From Rhodococcus sp. ABRD24 (GTDB lineage: Bacteria > Actinomycetota > Actinomycetes > Mycobacteriales > Mycobacteriaceae): a stretch of 64,000 nt of DNA. Within the stretch, counting starts at the first letter, position 1. Each line of letters starts with the position of its first letter. This document shows, piece after piece, positions 1 through 12,092 of the stretch. The notes beneath the pieces were generated by a model. That model saw only the letters and a program-made list of their open reading frames with translations, did not search any database and was not told where the DNA came from. The stretch covers positions 1,860,001-1,924,000 of the forward strand of contig NZ_CP035319.1 in the NCBI RefSeq assembly GCF_004328705.1, in the 5' to 3' direction. The translations under genes and the position numbers were made by a program.

Positions 1-3000
1 CCGTTCCGTCGTGCCCGGCGTCGAGCACGACGTAGCCGACCAGCCGTTCGCGGCGCACGGCCACCACCGCGGCGGAGATCCCCGGCAGGCGGGTGAGCGC
101 CGCGCGGATCTCGCCGGGCTCGATCCGGTAGCCCCGCAACTGGATCTGGTCGTCGGCCCGGCCCCGGTATTCGAGGCCGCCATCGTTCCGCAGACGTGCC
201 AGATCGCCGGTGCGGTACATGACGCCGCCGTGCGGTGCGGCCACGAACCGCTGCGCGGTCAGCTCCGGACGGCCGTGGTAACCGCGGGCCACCTGGAGGC
301 CGCTGATGTACATCTCGCCGACGGCGCCCGGCAGGACGGGGCGCAGCGAGCCGTCCAGCAGATCGACCCGGACGCCAGGCAGGGCCGTGCCGATGTCGCT
401 GCGACCCGCAGGATCCGATCCCACCTCGGCGCACGTGGCGTGCACCGTGGTCTCGGTGATGCCGAACATGTTGACGGCCCGGACCGCCGGATGCCGCTCG
501 AGCCAGTCTCGGACCCGATGGGCCTCGAGTGCCTCGCCCCCGAAGACCAGTAGCCGGACGGCCAATTCGCCGGTGCTGTCGGTGCCGTCGGTGATCTCGG
601 CCAGCTGCTGAAATGCCGTGGGCGTCTGGTTGAGGACGGTCACGCCCTCCCGCACGAGAATGTCCCGGAACTCGGCGGGGCTTCGGGCGGCCAAGTGGTC
701 GACGACCACGACGCGGCCTCCGGTGGTGAGCGGTCCCCAGATCTCCCACACCGAGAAGTCGAACGCCGGCGAGTGGAACATCGACCACACGTCGGACGGA
801 CCGAAGCCGAACCCGGGGCACGTGTTCGCCAGCAGTGCGAGCACGCTCGCATGCGAGACCATGACGCCCTTCGGCGTGCCGGTGGAGCCGCTCGTGTAGA
901 CGACGTACGCCGCCTGCCCGGCCCGCACGGCTGAATCGTGCCGCCCGCCGCGACCCAGCCGCGCGCGCACGTCGGCATCGGCGAGATCGACAATCGTTGC
1001 GGAGCTGTCGAATCCGCCGATACAGATGACACAAGCCGGTCGCGCATCGTCGATCAGTCGCGACAGCCGGTCCACCGGCTGTGTCACCTCGAGCGGCAGG
1101 AGGGTGGCACCGGCCCGGGCGACGGCGAGCACCGCGACGATGAGCTGTGCCGAGCGGGGCAGTGCGACCGCGACGAGGTCCTCGGCGCCCACCCCCTGCG
1201 CCACGAGAAGCGCGGCGAGCGCCCCGGAACGGGCGTCGAGCTCGGCGTAGGTCAGGCGTTCCTCGCCGGCGACCACGGCGATGTTGCCGGGGAACTCACG
1301 GGCCCGGAGTGCGAACAGCTCGCCCAGCGACTGCGCCGCGGCGTCGGTGGCCGCTGCCGCGAGAGACCGCCTAACCGGGCGGCCGCCCGGGACATGTAGT
1401 GCGGCAGGGTCGATCCGGTCGATCGTGACCGCAGGATCGTCCGCGACGAGGGTCAGGACCTGCACGAACCACTGGGCCCAGCGGGTGACGGTGTCGTGAT
1501 CGAACAGGTCCCGCGCATAGGTGAGCCGTCCGTCCAGGTCACCGGCGCCCGCGCCACCCGGATCGCGTTCCCGGACCGCCAGCTCGAGGTCGAATCTGGT
1601 GTGGCCGGTGAACAGCTCGCGTCCGCGGACCACGAGGCCGGGGAGCTCGAAGACGGTCGGGACGAAGTTCTCGTGCGAGAACATCACCTGGAACAGGGGG
1701 TGGTGCGCGACGGTGCGGGTGGGCGCCAGTTCGGCGACGATCTCGTCGAACGGCAGTTCGGTGTGGCTGAAGGCCGCGATATCGGTGCGCCGGACCTCCC
1801 CGAGCAGTTCCGCGAACGACCACCGCGGGTCGATCGAATTCCGCAGGACGACGGTCCCGACGAACATTCCGACCACATCGTCGACGACCGGATCGACCCG
1901 GCCGGAGACGGGGGTGCCGATACTGACGTCGTCGGTTCCGGCCAGCTTGGCCAGCAGCACCGCCAGGGCGGCGTGTATCACCATGAACGGCGTCGAGTCA
2001 TATTCCCGCGCAACCTTGTCCACGGCGTCGCGCAGATCCGGGGTCATCGAGAAGTCGACGGTGGCCGCGGTGCCGGTGTCGGCGTCGAGGTGCCGGGACC
2101 GGTCGGTGGGCAGCGTCAGCAGCGGCGGGGCACCGTCGAGCGCCGACCGCCAGTAGTCGAGGTCGCGGCGCGCCCGACTGCCGGGGTCGGCGGGTTCGCC
2201 GAGAACCGCACGATGCCAGCGCGCGTAGTCGGTGTACTGGATGACCAGCGGACTCCATCCGGGGGCCTGCCCGGCCTCGCGCGCTCGGTACGCATCGGTG
2301 AAGTCGCGGGTCAGCGGCAGCAGTGACAACCCGTCCAGCGCGATGTGATGGGCAACCACCGAGACGGTGTGCCGGTCGTCGGAAACCCGGTACAGCCGCA
2401 GCCGAATCGGCTGCTCGACGGTGAGGTCGAAGGGAGCTGACGCGGCGGCGCGGAGAACCTCGTCGAGGTTCTCCGGCGCGTCCACCGGTGTGAGGTCGAC
2501 GGACGCCGCCTGCGTCACCTGCACGGGTCCCTCGGGCGTCTCGGGGAACACGGTACGCAGCACGGCATGCCGTTCCAGCACGTCGAGAACGGCGACGGTC
2601 AGGGCCGAGACGTCCAGGTGCCCGTCGAGGTCGATCGCGAACGCGACATTGTCGGTCCCGCCGCGGTCCGCGCGGCCCAGCAGCCACATGCGTTGCTGGG
2701 CCGGCGAGAGCGGCGCCGGGCCGGGCTGCGTGGCCGCCGTGATGGCCGGGCGTTCGTCGGGGGCACGGTCTGCCAGCACCGCGGCCAGACCCGCCACCGT
2801 GGGGTGCTCGAACACGTCGCGCACGTCGAGCCGTCGGCCGAGGGCCTTGCCGAGCCGGGAGACGAGTTGCGTTGCCAGCAGCGAGTTGCCGCCGATCGCG
2901 AAGAAGTCGGTGTCCGGCCCCACCGCGGGGAGGGAGAACAGATCGGCGGTGACGCGGCCGACGAGTTCTTCGACGGGGCTGCGGAAGACCGCGCCATCGC

Positions 3001-6000
3001 CGGACGGCGCCGCGGCCGGACGCGGCAGCGCGAACCGGTCGACCTTGCCGGTGGCGGTGAGCGGCACCTCGTCGAGAACGGTCACCGACGCGGGAACCAT
3101 GTAGCGCGGAAGCCGGTCGGCGACGAAGCCGCGGACGGCATCGGGCTCGAGGGCGCCGGAGCCGTGGACATAGGCGGCGAGCGCGCCGTCGTGCGCGACC
3201 ACCACGGCCGTGTCGACATCGGGGTGGGTGGCGAGCGCGGCCTCGACCTCGCCCAGCTCGACGCGGAACCCGCGGATCTGGACCTGCTGGTCGGCGCGGC
3301 CGACGAACTCGAGCTGCCCGTCCGCGCGCCGGCGGACCAGATCGCCCGTGCGGTACATCCGTCCGGGGCCCAGCACCGACGCGACGAACCGCTCGCCGGT
3401 GTGGCCGGGGCGGCCCAGGTAGCCGCGGGCCAGGCCGGGGCCGGCGACGTACAGCTCGCCGACCACACCGGTGGGCACCGGGCGCAGGTCCGCGTCGAGC
3501 ACCGCGGCCGACGTCGCCTCGATGGCATCGCCGATGGGCACGGCCCCGGCCGCATCCAGTGGCCGGCTGACGGTCACCGCGACGGTGGCCTCGGTGGGGC
3601 CGTACAGATTGAGGACGGTGCGTCCACCGGCCCAGCGTGCCGCAAGGTCGGGAGGCCATGCCTCGCCGCCCATTCCGAGCACGCGGAGGTCGTCGAACCC
3701 GCTGGCGTCGAGCTGTGCGGGCACCGCCGGGGTGGAGAACCAGTGGGTGATGCGTTGCGCCCGAACGAAGTCGGCGAGATCCTCGCCGCCGTAGATCTCG
3801 GCGGGGACCACCACCGCCGTCGCGCCGGTGCCGAGCACCAGCAGGTACTCGAGAATGGATGCGTCGAATGCCGGTGCGGCCCCGAGCAGTACCCGCGAGC
3901 CGGCTCCCACCCCGAAGGTTCGGCGCAACGCCGACGCGAGTGGCGAAAGCCCGCGGTGCGTGACGACGACCCCCTTGGGGGCGCCGGTGGAGCCGGACGT
4001 GTAGATCACGTACGCCGGGTTGTCCGGATGCGGGCGGACGATCGCCTCGCGGGTGGGGGTTCGGGCGTCGTCGCCGACAGCCGGATCGATCCGGACCACA
4101 CCGGCGGGAAGCGGAGCATTGTCTGCGGCAATGACGTAGCGCACTCCGGCGTCGCCGAGGATCGCGGCCGTCCGCTGGGTCGGCTGGCCTGGGTCGAGCG
4201 GAACGAAAGCAGCCCCGGCGTACGCGACAGCAATTGCCGCGGTGAACGATTCGACCGATCGGGGCAGCAGGATGCCGACGAAGTCCTCGGTACCGATCCC
4301 CCGCTCGCGCAGGTGCGCGGCCAGTGCCGCGGCCCGCGGACGGATGTCGGCGACGCCGCCGTCCGGGTCGGCAACCCGGATAGGACCGTCCGCGATCTCC
4401 GGCAGCGTCTCGGCCTCGCACGGCTGCGGGTTCGCCGCTGCGGACTGCCCGGCGACGAGGTCCGCGACGGTGGCGGTGGGATCCGCCACCGCGGCACGAA
4501 GCACGTTGCGCAGCAGCGTGAGCCAGCCGGAGACCGTGCTGCGATCGAAGAGTCCCGTGTCGAAGGCGAAGTGCCCCTCGAACCCGGCACCGGGCAGCTC
4601 GCGCACCACCAGCTCGAGATCGAAACGGGCCTCGGTCGCCGGAAGTTCGCGCCCGCGGACCACCAGACCGGGCAGATCCACGGTGGGGTCGACGAAGCTC
4701 TCGTAGGCCAGCACGACCTGCAGCGGAAGCTGACCACCGACATGCTCGAGGACCCGCTCGAAGGGGGTGTCGCTGTGCGCGAAGGCATCGATGTCGGTGA
4801 CGCGGGTGGTCGCGAGCAGGTCCGCGAACGACTGGCCGACGCCGACCGCGGTGCGGAGCGCGACCGTGCCCACGAACATGCCGACCAGCGGATCGAGGGC
4901 GGGATCGCTGCGTCCCGCGGTGACCGCTCCCACGACAGTGTCGGGGGTGCCGGTGACGGCCGCGATGACGACGGCGAGCGCGGCGTGCAGCACCATGAAC
5001 GTGGTGGCGTCATGGTCACGTGCGAGCCGGCCGAGCGCCTCGCGCAATTCGGCGTCGAACGCGAACGAGACGCGGGCGGGGGCGCCCGGAGTGCTGGTGC
5101 GGGGGCGGTCCGCGGGTAGGCCCGGGACCGCGGCGGCACCGGCGAGAACCCGGCCCCAGTAGGCGAGTTCCTGATCTTCGACGCTCGATCCGGCCACCGC
5201 ATCGGGCACGGATCGCAGTAGCGAGCGATGCCACAGTGCGTAGTCGATGTACTGGACGGGCAGCGCGGGCCAGGCCGGTGCTTCGCCCGCCCAGCGCGCG
5301 CGGCATGCGGCGGCGAGGTCGCGCAGCAGGGGCACGAAGGACAGCCCGTCCATCGCGATGTGATGCGCGACGATCACGAGGACGTGCCGGTCGGCGGCGA
5401 GCCGGTGGAGCCGGAATCTGATGGGTGCGCCGGTTTCGAGACCGAAGGGTTCGGCGGCGAACGCGACTGCCTCTCGCGATGACTGCTCATCCGAGTCCGT
5501 CTCCTGGACAACGAGACCGGTGAAGGCGGCGTCGACGGGCAGCACCGTCTGCAGGGGACCGAGGGCCGTTTCCCTGATGATGCTACGCAACACCGCATGC
5601 CGGCCCAGGACGTCACGGATCGCCTCCTGCAACGCGGCTACCGGCAGGTCGCCTTCCAGCTCGACGGCGAACGGCACGTGGTAGGCGGTGCTGGTGCGCC
5701 GGGTGCGCGCGTGCAGCCACAGCCGCTGCTGCGCCGGCGCAAGCGGCGCCTCCTCGACGCCGGTCCATTCGAGAGCGGGACGGGTTCCCCGGCCGATTGC
5801 GGCCGTGGCCAGATCGGCAACCGTGCGGTGGACGAAGACGTCCCGGACCTGGACGCGCCGACCGATCGTGCTGGAGATCCGGGCGGCGAGCAGCGATGCG
5901 GTGAGGGAGTCTCCGCCGAGCGCGAAGAAGTCCGAGGACGCGTCCACCTGCTCGCTACCCAGCACCGTTCGGATGGCATCGGCGATGGCCAGTTCCACCG

Positions 6001-8818
6001 GACCGTGCAGCGCCCGCCCGGGCCCGGAGGTGTCCGGCACCGGCACCGCCGCGAGCGCAGTGCGGTCGATCTTGCCGGACGGAGTCAGCGGCAGTGCGTC
6101 GAGCGGCACTATCGAGTCCGGAACCATCTGTCGCGGAAGCCGGTCCACGAGCCAGTCGCGGATCACGCCGGACTGGACGGTGCCGTGCACATACGCGACG
6201 AGGCGCCCGTCCACGACGACAACCGCGGAGCCGGTGATCCCGGGATGCTCGTCGAGCGCGTATTCGATGTCGCCGAGTTCGATGCGGACGCCCCGAACCT
6301 GAACCTGATGGTCTGCGCGGCCGACGAATACCAGCTGCCCGTCGTCGCCCCACCGCACCAGGTCCCCGGTCCGGTACATCCGGCCGGCGCCGAAGACGGA
6401 TGCGACGAACCGTTCGGCCGTCTGCCCGGGCCGTCCGGCGTATCCCCGGGCGAGGGCCGGCCCGGCGACGTACAGCTCCCCGGTGACTCCCGGTGGCACG
6501 GCGCGCAGACGACTGTCGAGCACCGCCACCGACGCCGCGTCCACCGGCCGGCCGATCGGGACCGACACCGCGGCGTCCAGGGCGGCGCCCTCGAGCGGTG
6601 CGCTCACCGTCGCGAGGATCGTCGTTTCGGTGGGACCGTAGGCGTTGACCATCGTCCGGCCGTGGGACCACCGTCGCGCCACCGGAACCGGCAGAACCTC
6701 GCCGCCCGCGTCGAGCATCGTCAGGTGCGGCAACGATTCCGGCGGCATGGTCGCGAGAACCGCGGGGGCCGAGATGAAGTGCGTCACCGACTCCGCCTCG
6801 AGGAAGCTGCGTAGCCGCTCACCTCCGGCGATGTCCGGAGCGGCGATCACGAGGGTGGCACCCGCGTCCGCGGCGAGCAGGATCTCCTGGAGGGAGGCGT
6901 CGAACGTCGGGGACGCCAGGTGGAGCACCCGCGAGTCCGCGGTGGCGGCGTAGCGGGAGCGCAGGGTCGAGATCAGCGGCCCGAGCCCGCCGTGGCCCAC
7001 CACCACTCCCTTCGGCTGTCCGGTCGAACCCGAGGTGTGCACGATCCAGGCCGGATTGTCCAGGCGCACCGGGCGCAGCCGGTCGGCGTCCGTGACGGGG
7101 GTGCCGTCCGATCTGTCCCATTCGTCCCATTCGACGCAGATCCGGGCGATATCCTGCGGCAGAACGGTTTCGGCGTGGGAAAGAGCAACCGTCACCCCGT
7201 CCAGGTGCTGCGCGAGCCGGCTCGACGGCAGCTCCGGGTCGACGGGCACATACGCCGCCCCCGTCTTGGCCACCGCCCACAGCGCGAGCACCGATTCCAC
7301 CGAACGTGGCAGGGCGACGGCCACCCGGGTTTCCGGACCGGCGCCGAGCGCGATCAGCCGCCGGGCAAGAGCGGACGAGCGCGCGTCCAAGTCCGTGTAC
7401 GTGATCTCGGTGTCGCCGCTGCGCAGCGCCACCCGCTCCGACGACGCGTGCCGCGTCAGCGCCTCCGGCAGGAGTACCGCACCGTGGCCGGCGCGGCCTT
7501 CGGCCGGCAGCAGCCCGTCCATCTCGCCCGGAACGCCGAAGGACAGATCCTGGACCGGGCTCGACCGGTGGGCCGCGAACTCGGCGAGGAAGGCGAGGAA
7601 CCGGCTGTGGTGCCGGCCGAGCGCCGCATCGGTGTACCTCGACGGATTGGCCTCGAAATCGACGCGAGTGCTGCGGCCGGCCACACCCGGATACACCGTG
7701 AGCGACAGGTCGTCGACCGGCCCTGTCGAGAGGATGCTCATCTCGCCGACGACGTCGCCGAACCGCAGCTCACGGGAGAACTGCATGACGTTGACTACGG
7801 GGCCGAACACTCCACCGACGCTCCCCCGGCCGTCACTGTCGGGCATCGCCTGCAGCATGGCGTCGTAGCGGAACCGTTGGTGCCGCAGCGCGCCGGTCAG
7901 TTCCAGCTGCACCCGGCGCACCAGGTCGTCGACCGTGTCGCTGGGGTCGAGGTGCACCACCAGTGGCACGACGTTGGAGACGGAGCCGGCCGAATGCCGC
8001 AGCGCCGCCGTGGTCCGGGCCGACACCGGCAGGCTGAGCGCAATGTCGCGGGCCCCGGACACCCGGGCAAGATACGCGGCAAATGCCGCCACGACGACCG
8101 GGACATCCGGTCCCTGCCGGGACAACACGTCGGCGAGGTCACCCGGAAGTGCCTCGGCGGCGAGGCGGGCCGGAACCGCGAGCGGGCCGGCACGATCGGC
8201 GAGGGAGACGACAGGAGGAAGCGCTGCCAACCGATCGAGCCAGTAGGCACGATCCAGCGCCTCTCGACGGCTGCCCCGGTACTCCGCCTCCGATTCGGCG
8301 AGCTTCTCGAGTGGGATCGCGTGCAACGGCGATAGTTCGAGACCGCGCACCCGGCACGTGTAGGTCTCGGCAATGCGCTGCGTCATCACATCGGCGCCGT
8401 ACCCGTCGAGCACGATGTGATGGGCGTGGCCGTAGATGTAGTGATGCCCCTCGCGCAGCCTGATCAGCGTGGCGGCGATGAGCCGATCCCGAAGTGGGTC
8501 GATCGGACGGGTGTATCGCTCGGCCATCCAACGCCTTGCCGCAGCTTCGGGGTCGGCGGCGCCTGTGAGATCGAGGAATGCTGGCGCATCCTCGATGTCC
8601 GGGACCGGCATCTGCTCGGTGCCGCGATCGGTCTCGACGAGCACGATGGTGGCCGACTCGAGCTCGCGTGCGGCCTGTTCGCACGCCGCCATGACGGCGT
8701 CGCAGTCGACCTCGCCGCGGAGCTCCACGAAGTACGAGATCGTGAGGGGGACCTGGGGCGAGAGTTGCTGAGCGAGCAGGAGGGCACGCTGCGCCGACGA
8801 CAGAGGAAACGGGCGCAA
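1..8818 (-). CDS. Non-ribosomal peptide synthetase, 5' part (C-A-T-C-A-T-C-A...), gene continues beyond window
   Basis: This is a multimodular peptide synthetase that activates amino acids and condenses them on carrier domains. The frame is open from position 8818 to the left edge with no stop, about 2939 codons. Condensation domains show HHxxxDG motifs near 8400-8425 (HHIVLDG), 5343-5375 (HHIAMDG) and 2338-2370 (HHIALDG). Adenylation domains lie at about 7480-6020, 4420-3020 and 1340-1. Carrier domains have GGDS (5902-5931) and GGNS (2884-2915). Adenylation codes read by eye are DAQSDGAIL(K), DALSGGLVA(K) and DFWNVGMVH(K). The last is the threonine type; the first two I cannot assign. The first domain is a condensation domain, so a separately loaded starter is expected. 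No epimerisation or thioesterase domain is visible here. The TTG start at 8816-8818 follows a purine-rich GAGGGGGG; an in-frame GTG at 8863 is an alternative. Confidence 0.95.
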   Translation of the reverse strand, partial: MRPFPLSSAQRALLLAQQLSPQVPLTISYFVELRGEVDCDAVMAACEQAARELESATIVLVETDRGTEQMPVPDIEDAPAFLDLTGAADPEAAARRWMAERYTRPIDPLRDRLIAATLIRLREGHHYIYGHAHHIVLDGYGADVMTQRIAETYTCRVRGLELSPLHAIPLEKLAESEAEYRGSRREALDRAYWLDRLAALPPVVSLADRAGPLAVPARLAAEALPGDLADVLSRQGPDVPVVVAAFAAYLARVSGARDIALSLPVSARTTAALRHSAGSVSNVVPLVVHLDPSDTVDDLVRRVQLELTGALRHQRFRYDAMLQAMPDSDGRGSVGGVFGPVVNVMQFSRELRFGDVVGEMSILSTGPVDDLSLTVYPGVAGRSTRVDFEANPSRYTDAALGRHHSRFLAFLAEFAAHRSSPVQDLSFGVPGEMDGLLPAEGRAGHGAVLLPEALTRHASSERVALRSGDTEITYTDLDARSSALARRLIALGAGPETRVAVALPRSVESVLALWAVAKTGAAYVPVDPELPSSRLAQHLDGVTVALSHAETVLPQDIARICVEWDEWDRSDGTPVTDADRLRPVRLDNPAWIVHTSGSTGQPKGVVVGHGGLGPLISTLRSRYAATADSRVLHLASPTFDASLQEILLAADAGATLVIAAPDIAGGERLRSFLEAESVTHFISAPAVLATMPPESLPHLTMLDAGGEVLPVPVARRWSHGRTMVNAYGPTETTILATVSAPLEGAALDAAVSVPIGRPVDAASVAVLDSRLRAVPPGVTGELYVAGPALARGYAGRPGQTAERFVASVFGAGRMYRTGDLVRWGDDGQLVFVGRADHQVQVRGVRIELGDIEYALDEHPGITGSAVVVVDGRLVAYVHGTVQSGVIRDWLVDRLPRQMVPDSIVPLDALPLTPSGKIDRTALAAVPVPDTSGPGRALHGPVELAIADAIRTVLGSEQVDASSDFFALGGDSLTASLLAARISSTIGRRVQVRDVFVHRTVADLATAAIGRGTRPALEWTGVEEAPLAPAQQRLWLHARTRRTSTAYHVPFAVELEGDLPVAALQEAIRDVLGRHAVLRSIIRETALGPLQTVLPVDAAFTGLVVQETDSDEQSSREAVAFAAEPFGLETGAPIRFRLHRLAADRHVLVIVAHHIAMDGLSFVPLLRDLAAACRARWAGEAPAWPALPVQYIDYALWHRSLLRSVPDAVAGSSVEDQELAYWGRVLAGAAAVPGLPADRPRTSTPGAPARVSFAFDAELREALGRLARDHDATTFMVLHAALAVVIAAVTGTPDTVVGAVTAGRSDPALDPLVGMFVGTVALRTAVGVGQSFADLLATTRVTDIDAFAHSDTPFERVLEHVGGQLPLQVVLAYESFVDPTVDLPGLVVRGRELPATEARFDLELVVRELPGAGFEGHFAFDTGLFDRSTVSGWLTLLRNVLRAAVADPTATVADLVAGQSAAANPQPCEAETLPEIADGPIRVADPDGGVADIRPRAAALAAHLRERGIGTEDFVGILLPRSVESFTAAIAVAYAGAAFVPLDPGQPTQRTAAILGDAGVRYVIAADNAPLPAGVVRIDPAVGDDARTPTREAIVRPHPDNPAYVIYTSGSTGAPKGVVVTHRGLSPLASALRRTFGVGAGSRVLLGAAPAFDASILEYLLVLGTGATAVVVPAEIYGGEDLADFVRAQRITHWFSTPAVPAQLDASGFDDLRVLGMGGEAWPPDLAARWAGGRTVLNLYGPTEATVAVTVSRPLDAAGAVPIGDAIEATSAAVLDADLRPVPTGVVGELYVAGPGLARGYLGRPGHTGERFVASVLGPGRMYRTGDLVRRRADGQLEFVGRADQQVQIRGFRVELGEVEAALATHPDVDTAVVVAHDGALAAYVHGSGALEPDAVRGFVADRLPRYMVPASVTVLDEVPLTATGKVDRFALPRPAAAPSGDGAVFRSPVEELVGRVTADLFSLPAVGPDTDFFAIGGNSLLATQLVSRLGKALGRRLDVRDVFEHPTVAGLAAVLADRAPDERPAITAATQPGPAPLSPAQQRMWLLGRADRGGTDNVAFAIDLDGHLDVSALTVAVLDVLERHAVLRTVFPETPEGPVQVTQAASVDLTPVDAPENLDEVLRAAASAPFDLTVEQPIRLRLYRVSDDRHTVSVVAHHIALDGLSLLPLTRDFTDAYRAREAGQAPGWSPLVIQYTDYARWHRAVLGEPADPGSRARRDLDYWRSALDGAPPLLTLPTDRSRHLDADTGTAATVDFSMTPDLRDAVDKVAREYDSTPFMVIHAALAVLLAKLAGTDDVSIGTPVSGRVDPVVDDVVGMFVGTVVLRNSIDPRWSFAELLGEVRRTDIAAFSHTELPFDEIVAELAPTRTVAHHPLFQVMFSHENFVPTVFELPGLVVRGRELFTGHTRFDLELAVRERDPGGAGAGDLDGRLTYARDLFDHDTVTRWAQWFVQVLTLVADDPAVTIDRIDPAALHVPGGRPVRRSLAAAATDAAAQSLGELFALRAREFPGNIAVVAGEERLTYAELDARSGALAALLVAQGVGAEDLVAVALPRSAQLIVAVLAVARAGATLLPLEVTQPVDRLSRLIDDARPACVICIGGFDSSATIVDLADADVRARLGRGGRHDSAVRAGQAAYVVYTSGSTGTPKGVMVSHASVLALLANTCPGFGFGPSDVWSMFHSPAFDFSVWEIWGPLTTGGRVVVVDHLAARSPAEFRDILVREGVTVLNQTPTAFQQLAEITDGTDSTGELAVRLLVFGGEALEAHRVRDWLERHPAVRAVNMFGITETTVHATCAEVGSDPAGRSDIGTALPGVRVDLLDGSLRPVLPGAVGEMYISGLQVARGYHGRPELTAQRFVAAPHGGVMYRTGDLARLRNDGGLEYRGRADDQIQLRGYRIEPGEIRAALTRLPGISAAVVAVRRERLVGYVVLDAGHDGT

Positions 8819-8895
8819 ACTCCACCCCCCTCGACATCTCGTGAATTCCCACCGACAATCCACGGCGCAGGGACCGCGCGCCGAGATCTACCGAT

Positions 8896-8928
8896 CCTAT
8901 AAGTCTGGATCCGGCTTCCCTAACCTAG
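8896..8928 (-). promoter_or_regulatory. Candidate NRPS promoter with half-conserved IdeR/DmdR iron-box-like sequence
   Basis: On the minus strand a TATAGG (8896-8901) resembles a -10 element. Just upstream, 8910-8928 reads on plus TCCGGCTTCCCTAACCTAG. Its right half, CTAACCTAG, matches eight of nine bases of the actinobacterial iron-box half-site (consensus TTAGGTTAGGCTAACCTAA), while the left half is poorly conserved. If functional, it would link this synthetase to iron limitation, as for siderophores. This is inference from one conserved half-site. Confidence 0.35.
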
Positions 8929-9019
8929 TTTGTCCGAGCGCGTCCCACCACTTGGACGATTGCCCTATTCCATCTCGGGATAGCCTGCACGTGCACGACG
9001 ATTGAAGGGGGTTCGCCGC

Positions 9020-10873
9020 GTGGCGCAGATCGATTCGGAAGAAACCGCACCGACCACGACGGACGGCGCGGCCACCGTCCGCCGCACCAGGCGGCGGCGC
9101 AGCACGCAGACCGCGATACAGGCCCGAAACCGACGCCGCCGCATCGTGATCGGATCGTCCTGCGTCGCGGTCGCCCTCCTCGCGTGGGGCGGCTACGTGG
9201 CGTACGAGGCGACGCAGGTGAAGACGAATCTCGAACGCGCGCGCGACTTCGCGACGCAGGCCAAAGACGCACTACTGGCGGGTAACTCCGACACGGCCTC
9301 GGTGGCGGCGCGTGATGCGGTGACATATGCCGATCGCGCCCAGGACGCGACCGGATCGGCCGGATGGCGTCTGGCTGCTGCGATCCCGGGCCTGGGAGGG
9401 CCCTTGAAGACCACCGGCCAGATCGCCGATGTGGTCCAGGGCCTCACCTCCGACGTGCTGATGCCGGCGGTTACGACAGGTGCTGCGATGTCGCCCGATC
9501 AGCTGATTGAGGCCGGTGCGCGAATCAACCTCCAACCCCTGCGTGACGCCGCGCCAGCCCTCGCCGATACCGCTGCGGCTGCAGCCGCATTGGCTGCACA
9601 AGCGCAGGCCGTCGACAGCTCGTTCCTGGGCGCGGTCGACACGGCACGCATCCAGCTACAGGACCAGACCGCGGAACTGTCGGGGCTGCTCGGAAACGTC
9701 TCGACCGCAGCCGACATCGCGCCGGCGATGCTCGGCGCCGACGGTCCCCGCAGCTACTTCATCGGCTTCCAGACAAACGCCGAGGCGCGCGGAACCGGTG
9801 GCCTGCTCGGCGGATTCGGGGAGTTCCGAGCCGTCGACGGCACAATCCGCCTGGAGGATCTGGGCAGCAACAAGGAACTGTCCATCGACGACAAGAAGCC
9901 GATCGACCTGGGGCCGGACTTCGAGAAGCAGTACGGACACAGTCGTCCCACAACAGATTTCCGCAACAGCAACGTCAGTTCGCACTTTCCATACGCCGCG
10001 CAGATCTGGCGATCACTGTGGGCGCAGGAATCGGGCCGGCAGGTGGACGGCGCGATCGCGACCGACCCGGTGGCGCTCAGCTACATCCTCGCGGTGGTCG
10101 GTCCGGTGACGATGCCGGACGGCGAGAAGATCACCGCCGACAACGTCGTCGAGCTGACGGAGTCGACGGCCTACGCCCGCTTCGCAAACGACAACAACGC
10201 CCGCAAGGCGTACCTGCAGACCGTCGCCGCCAAGGTGGTCGAGAAGATGACCGGCAAGATCTCGAACCCGCAGGGACTGCTCGAGGCGCTGGGCCGCGCG
10301 GCAAGCGAGGGGCGCATCGCCGTCTGGAGCGCAAACCCGGCCGAGCAGGCAGTGCTGGAAGGCACCGCCCTGGGGCACACGGTCCCCGATGATCCGGCGC
10401 CCTACGCCGGCGTCGTGGTGAACAACCTGGGTGGCAACAAGCTGGACTACTACCTGGAGCGCGAGATCGAGTACACGGCCGGTAGCTGCGAGGCCGACAC
10501 GCGCACATCACAAGTGACGGTTCGCCTCACGAACACACTGCCCCCCGGCGACTACACGAAGTACGTGGCGGGCATGTTCGACAACCCGATGGGCGCACCC
10601 ATCGGCACCAACCTCACCAACCTGTCGTTGGTGGCCACCCAGGGCGCAAAGCTGAACAAGGTCACCGTCGACGGCAAGCCGGCGTTCGCGTTCACCGGTG
10701 CCGAGCGGGGACATCCGGTGTTCGATCTTCAAACGCAGATTCGGCAGGGGAAGACGGTCGAGGTGAAGTACGAGCTGACGGAGCCGACGGTGGCGGGAGA
10801 GGCGCGGGTGCCGGTGCAGGCGTTGGTGGGGGCAGTTCCCCTCGATGTTCAGGTCACCACGTGTAGCCAATAA
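9020..10873 (+). CDS. DUF4012 domain membrane-anchored protein
   Basis: A 617-residue protein with a very basic N terminus (about residues 18-42, many Arg) followed by one membrane segment (about 42-62, GSSCVAVALLAWGGYVAYEA), then a large extracytoplasmic region matching the DUF4012 family (e.g. the GFQTNAEARGTGGLLGGFGEF stretch). Function is unknown; family members often sit near polysaccharide genes, as here. I chose the GTG start at 9020 because AAGGGGG lies 8 bases upstream; an in-frame TTG at 9002 would add six residues. It is divergent from the NRPS with a 200-bp shared promoter region. Confidence 0.85.
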   Translation: MAQIDSEETAPTTTDGAATVRRTRRRRSTQTAIQARNRRRRIVIGSSCVAVALLAWGGYVAYEATQVKTNLERARDFATQAKDALLAGNSDTASVAARDAVTYADRAQDATGSAGWRLAAAIPGLGGPLKTTGQIADVVQGLTSDVLMPAVTTGAAMSPDQLIEAGARINLQPLRDAAPALADTAAAAAALAAQAQAVDSSFLGAVDTARIQLQDQTAELSGLLGNVSTAADIAPAMLGADGPRSYFIGFQTNAEARGTGGLLGGFGEFRAVDGTIRLEDLGSNKELSIDDKKPIDLGPDFEKQYGHSRPTTDFRNSNVSSHFPYAAQIWRSLWAQESGRQVDGAIATDPVALSYILAVVGPVTMPDGEKITADNVVELTESTAYARFANDNNARKAYLQTVAAKVVEKMTGKISNPQGLLEALGRAASEGRIAVWSANPAEQAVLEGTALGHTVPDDPAPYAGVVVNNLGGNKLDYYLEREIEYTAGSCEADTRTSQVTVRLTNTLPPGDYTKYVAGMFDNPMGAPIGTNLTNLSLVATQGAKLNKVTVDGKPAFAFTGAERGHPVFDLQTQIRQGKTVEVKYELTEPTVAGEARVPVQALVGAVPLDVQVTTCSQ

Positions 10874-11267
10874 TCGTGGTGCCGTCAGCCCCGGGGATCA
10901 TGCGGCGCAGCGGGGCGTGTGGCGACAGCTTCAAACAGGTACACGGTACGTCGGGCCGTTGGTTCCACAATCGGAGAACCAGCTGTGGGGTCCTTTTCGG
11001 CTATCACCGAGGCCCACCGTTTGCGAACGGGAGTCTCAATCGACGCAACCACCTCGACGTCGAGCGCATAACCGTTAGCTAGATCTAACTTCGATCCTCC
11101 TTGAGTCCCGCGTGCAGGACCTGAGCTGCTTCGGATTGTGTACCTCGGCCGGGGATCCGGCCATCGGCCAACAAGCGAGTGCCCGACTCGGTCGGGTGGA
11201 GTCAGGGTCCATGGCCCCGAATGCGGGTGGGTGGCCCCTTCGTTCCGATTGTGCCAGTTGATGCTGG
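10874..11267. other. Intergenic, no intact gene
   Basis: About 390 bases between the DUF4012 gene and the IS1380 remnant. No convincing intact gene. A minus-strand open stretch at about 10885-11090 ends in a segment (ALDVEVVASIETPVRKRW...) that faintly resembles the region of Wzz/BY-kinase proteins just before the kinase domain. I do not consider this established. Confidence 0.4.
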
Positions 11268-11889
11268 TCAGGGCGGCGGCGGCAGCGCCGCGAGGTGTCT
11301 GAGTCCGGTCGCCAGTAGGTCGACGCGTGGTGCGCGCGCCCGGACAGCCCGAGGTGTGTCCGGCGTGCGTTGCGGGAGATCCGTCCGGCGATGGAGAAGA
11401 CCCGCAGCCGTTGCCGTTTGGGTTCCCACCCCCGGGCCAGATCGGCGCCGAAGGCAAGCATCTGCGTCCATGCCGTCAACTCGCAGGCCAGCCGCAGGAT
11501 CGCCAGCCAGATCCGGTTCCAATCGAATCCACGTCGCGGAAAGATCTGCAGGCCAGACTCTTTCGTGGTTCGTATGCTGTCCTTGCGGCGGGCCCGACGC
11601 CGGTGCCGCAGCTCGAGATCCGGCAGATGGCCGTGGGCGGTGATGGTGAAAAACCGGGTCAGCCGGAGCCCGTCGTGGTGGGAGACCCTCAGCTCCGCAC
11701 CGTGGTGCGGACGTTCTTTCCGGACGACCACCCGCATCGCTTCGGCCAGCCTGAAACATCGAGTGGACCGGTCGGCTCGGCAACCCAAGCCCCCTCTCGG
11801 ACGCGCCCTTCAGCGTCGTATCCACAAGGCCTTCGGACATGTCGATCGCGACGCGGGTGATCTGCGCCGTCCACGCCTCTCCCAAGCAT
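11268..11889 (-). pseudogene. IS1380-family transposase remnant, frameshifted
   Basis: The C-terminal part of an IS1380-type DDE transposase is spread over three minus-strand frames. The frame ending near 11755 reads YDAEGRVREGAWVAEPTG. A second frame carries MRVVVRKERPHHGAELR, then DLELRHRRRARRKDSIR, FDWNRIWLAILRLACELTAW, and KRQRLRVFSIAGRISRNARR. The third ends with RVDLLATGLRHLAALPPPP and a stop at 11268. These blocks occur in this order in intact IS1380 transposases, so at least two frameshifts and loss of the N-terminal half have inactivated it. No clear terminal inverted repeats were found. Confidence 0.8.
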
Positions 11890-12092
11890 CGAGCCAGTCG
11901 GTCACCGACGCCGAGGTACGTCCGCCCGGACTACGGCGCCACAGCCGCAACCCACACCGGCCGACCGACCCACTTCGCAACATCTGATATGACGTGCGAC
12001 TACTTGACTTTGCCCGAGCCCTCGCCGACCCCCGTCCAAATACCCAATCCAAAACCGCTCAGGCCGGCACCGATGGCACGAGAAAACCAAGA

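Noticed and set aside
1998..4421. An 807-codon minus-strand frame with Arg-rich translation
   Set aside because: It is an out-of-frame shadow of the NRPS; the correct frame has no stop in the window.
2567..5119. A long plus-strand open frame (850 codons) opposite the NRPS
   Set aside because: It is an antisense shadow: its translation is low-complexity (Gly, Arg, Asp, Ala-rich) with no domain, whereas the minus frame shows complete condensation and adenylation motifs.
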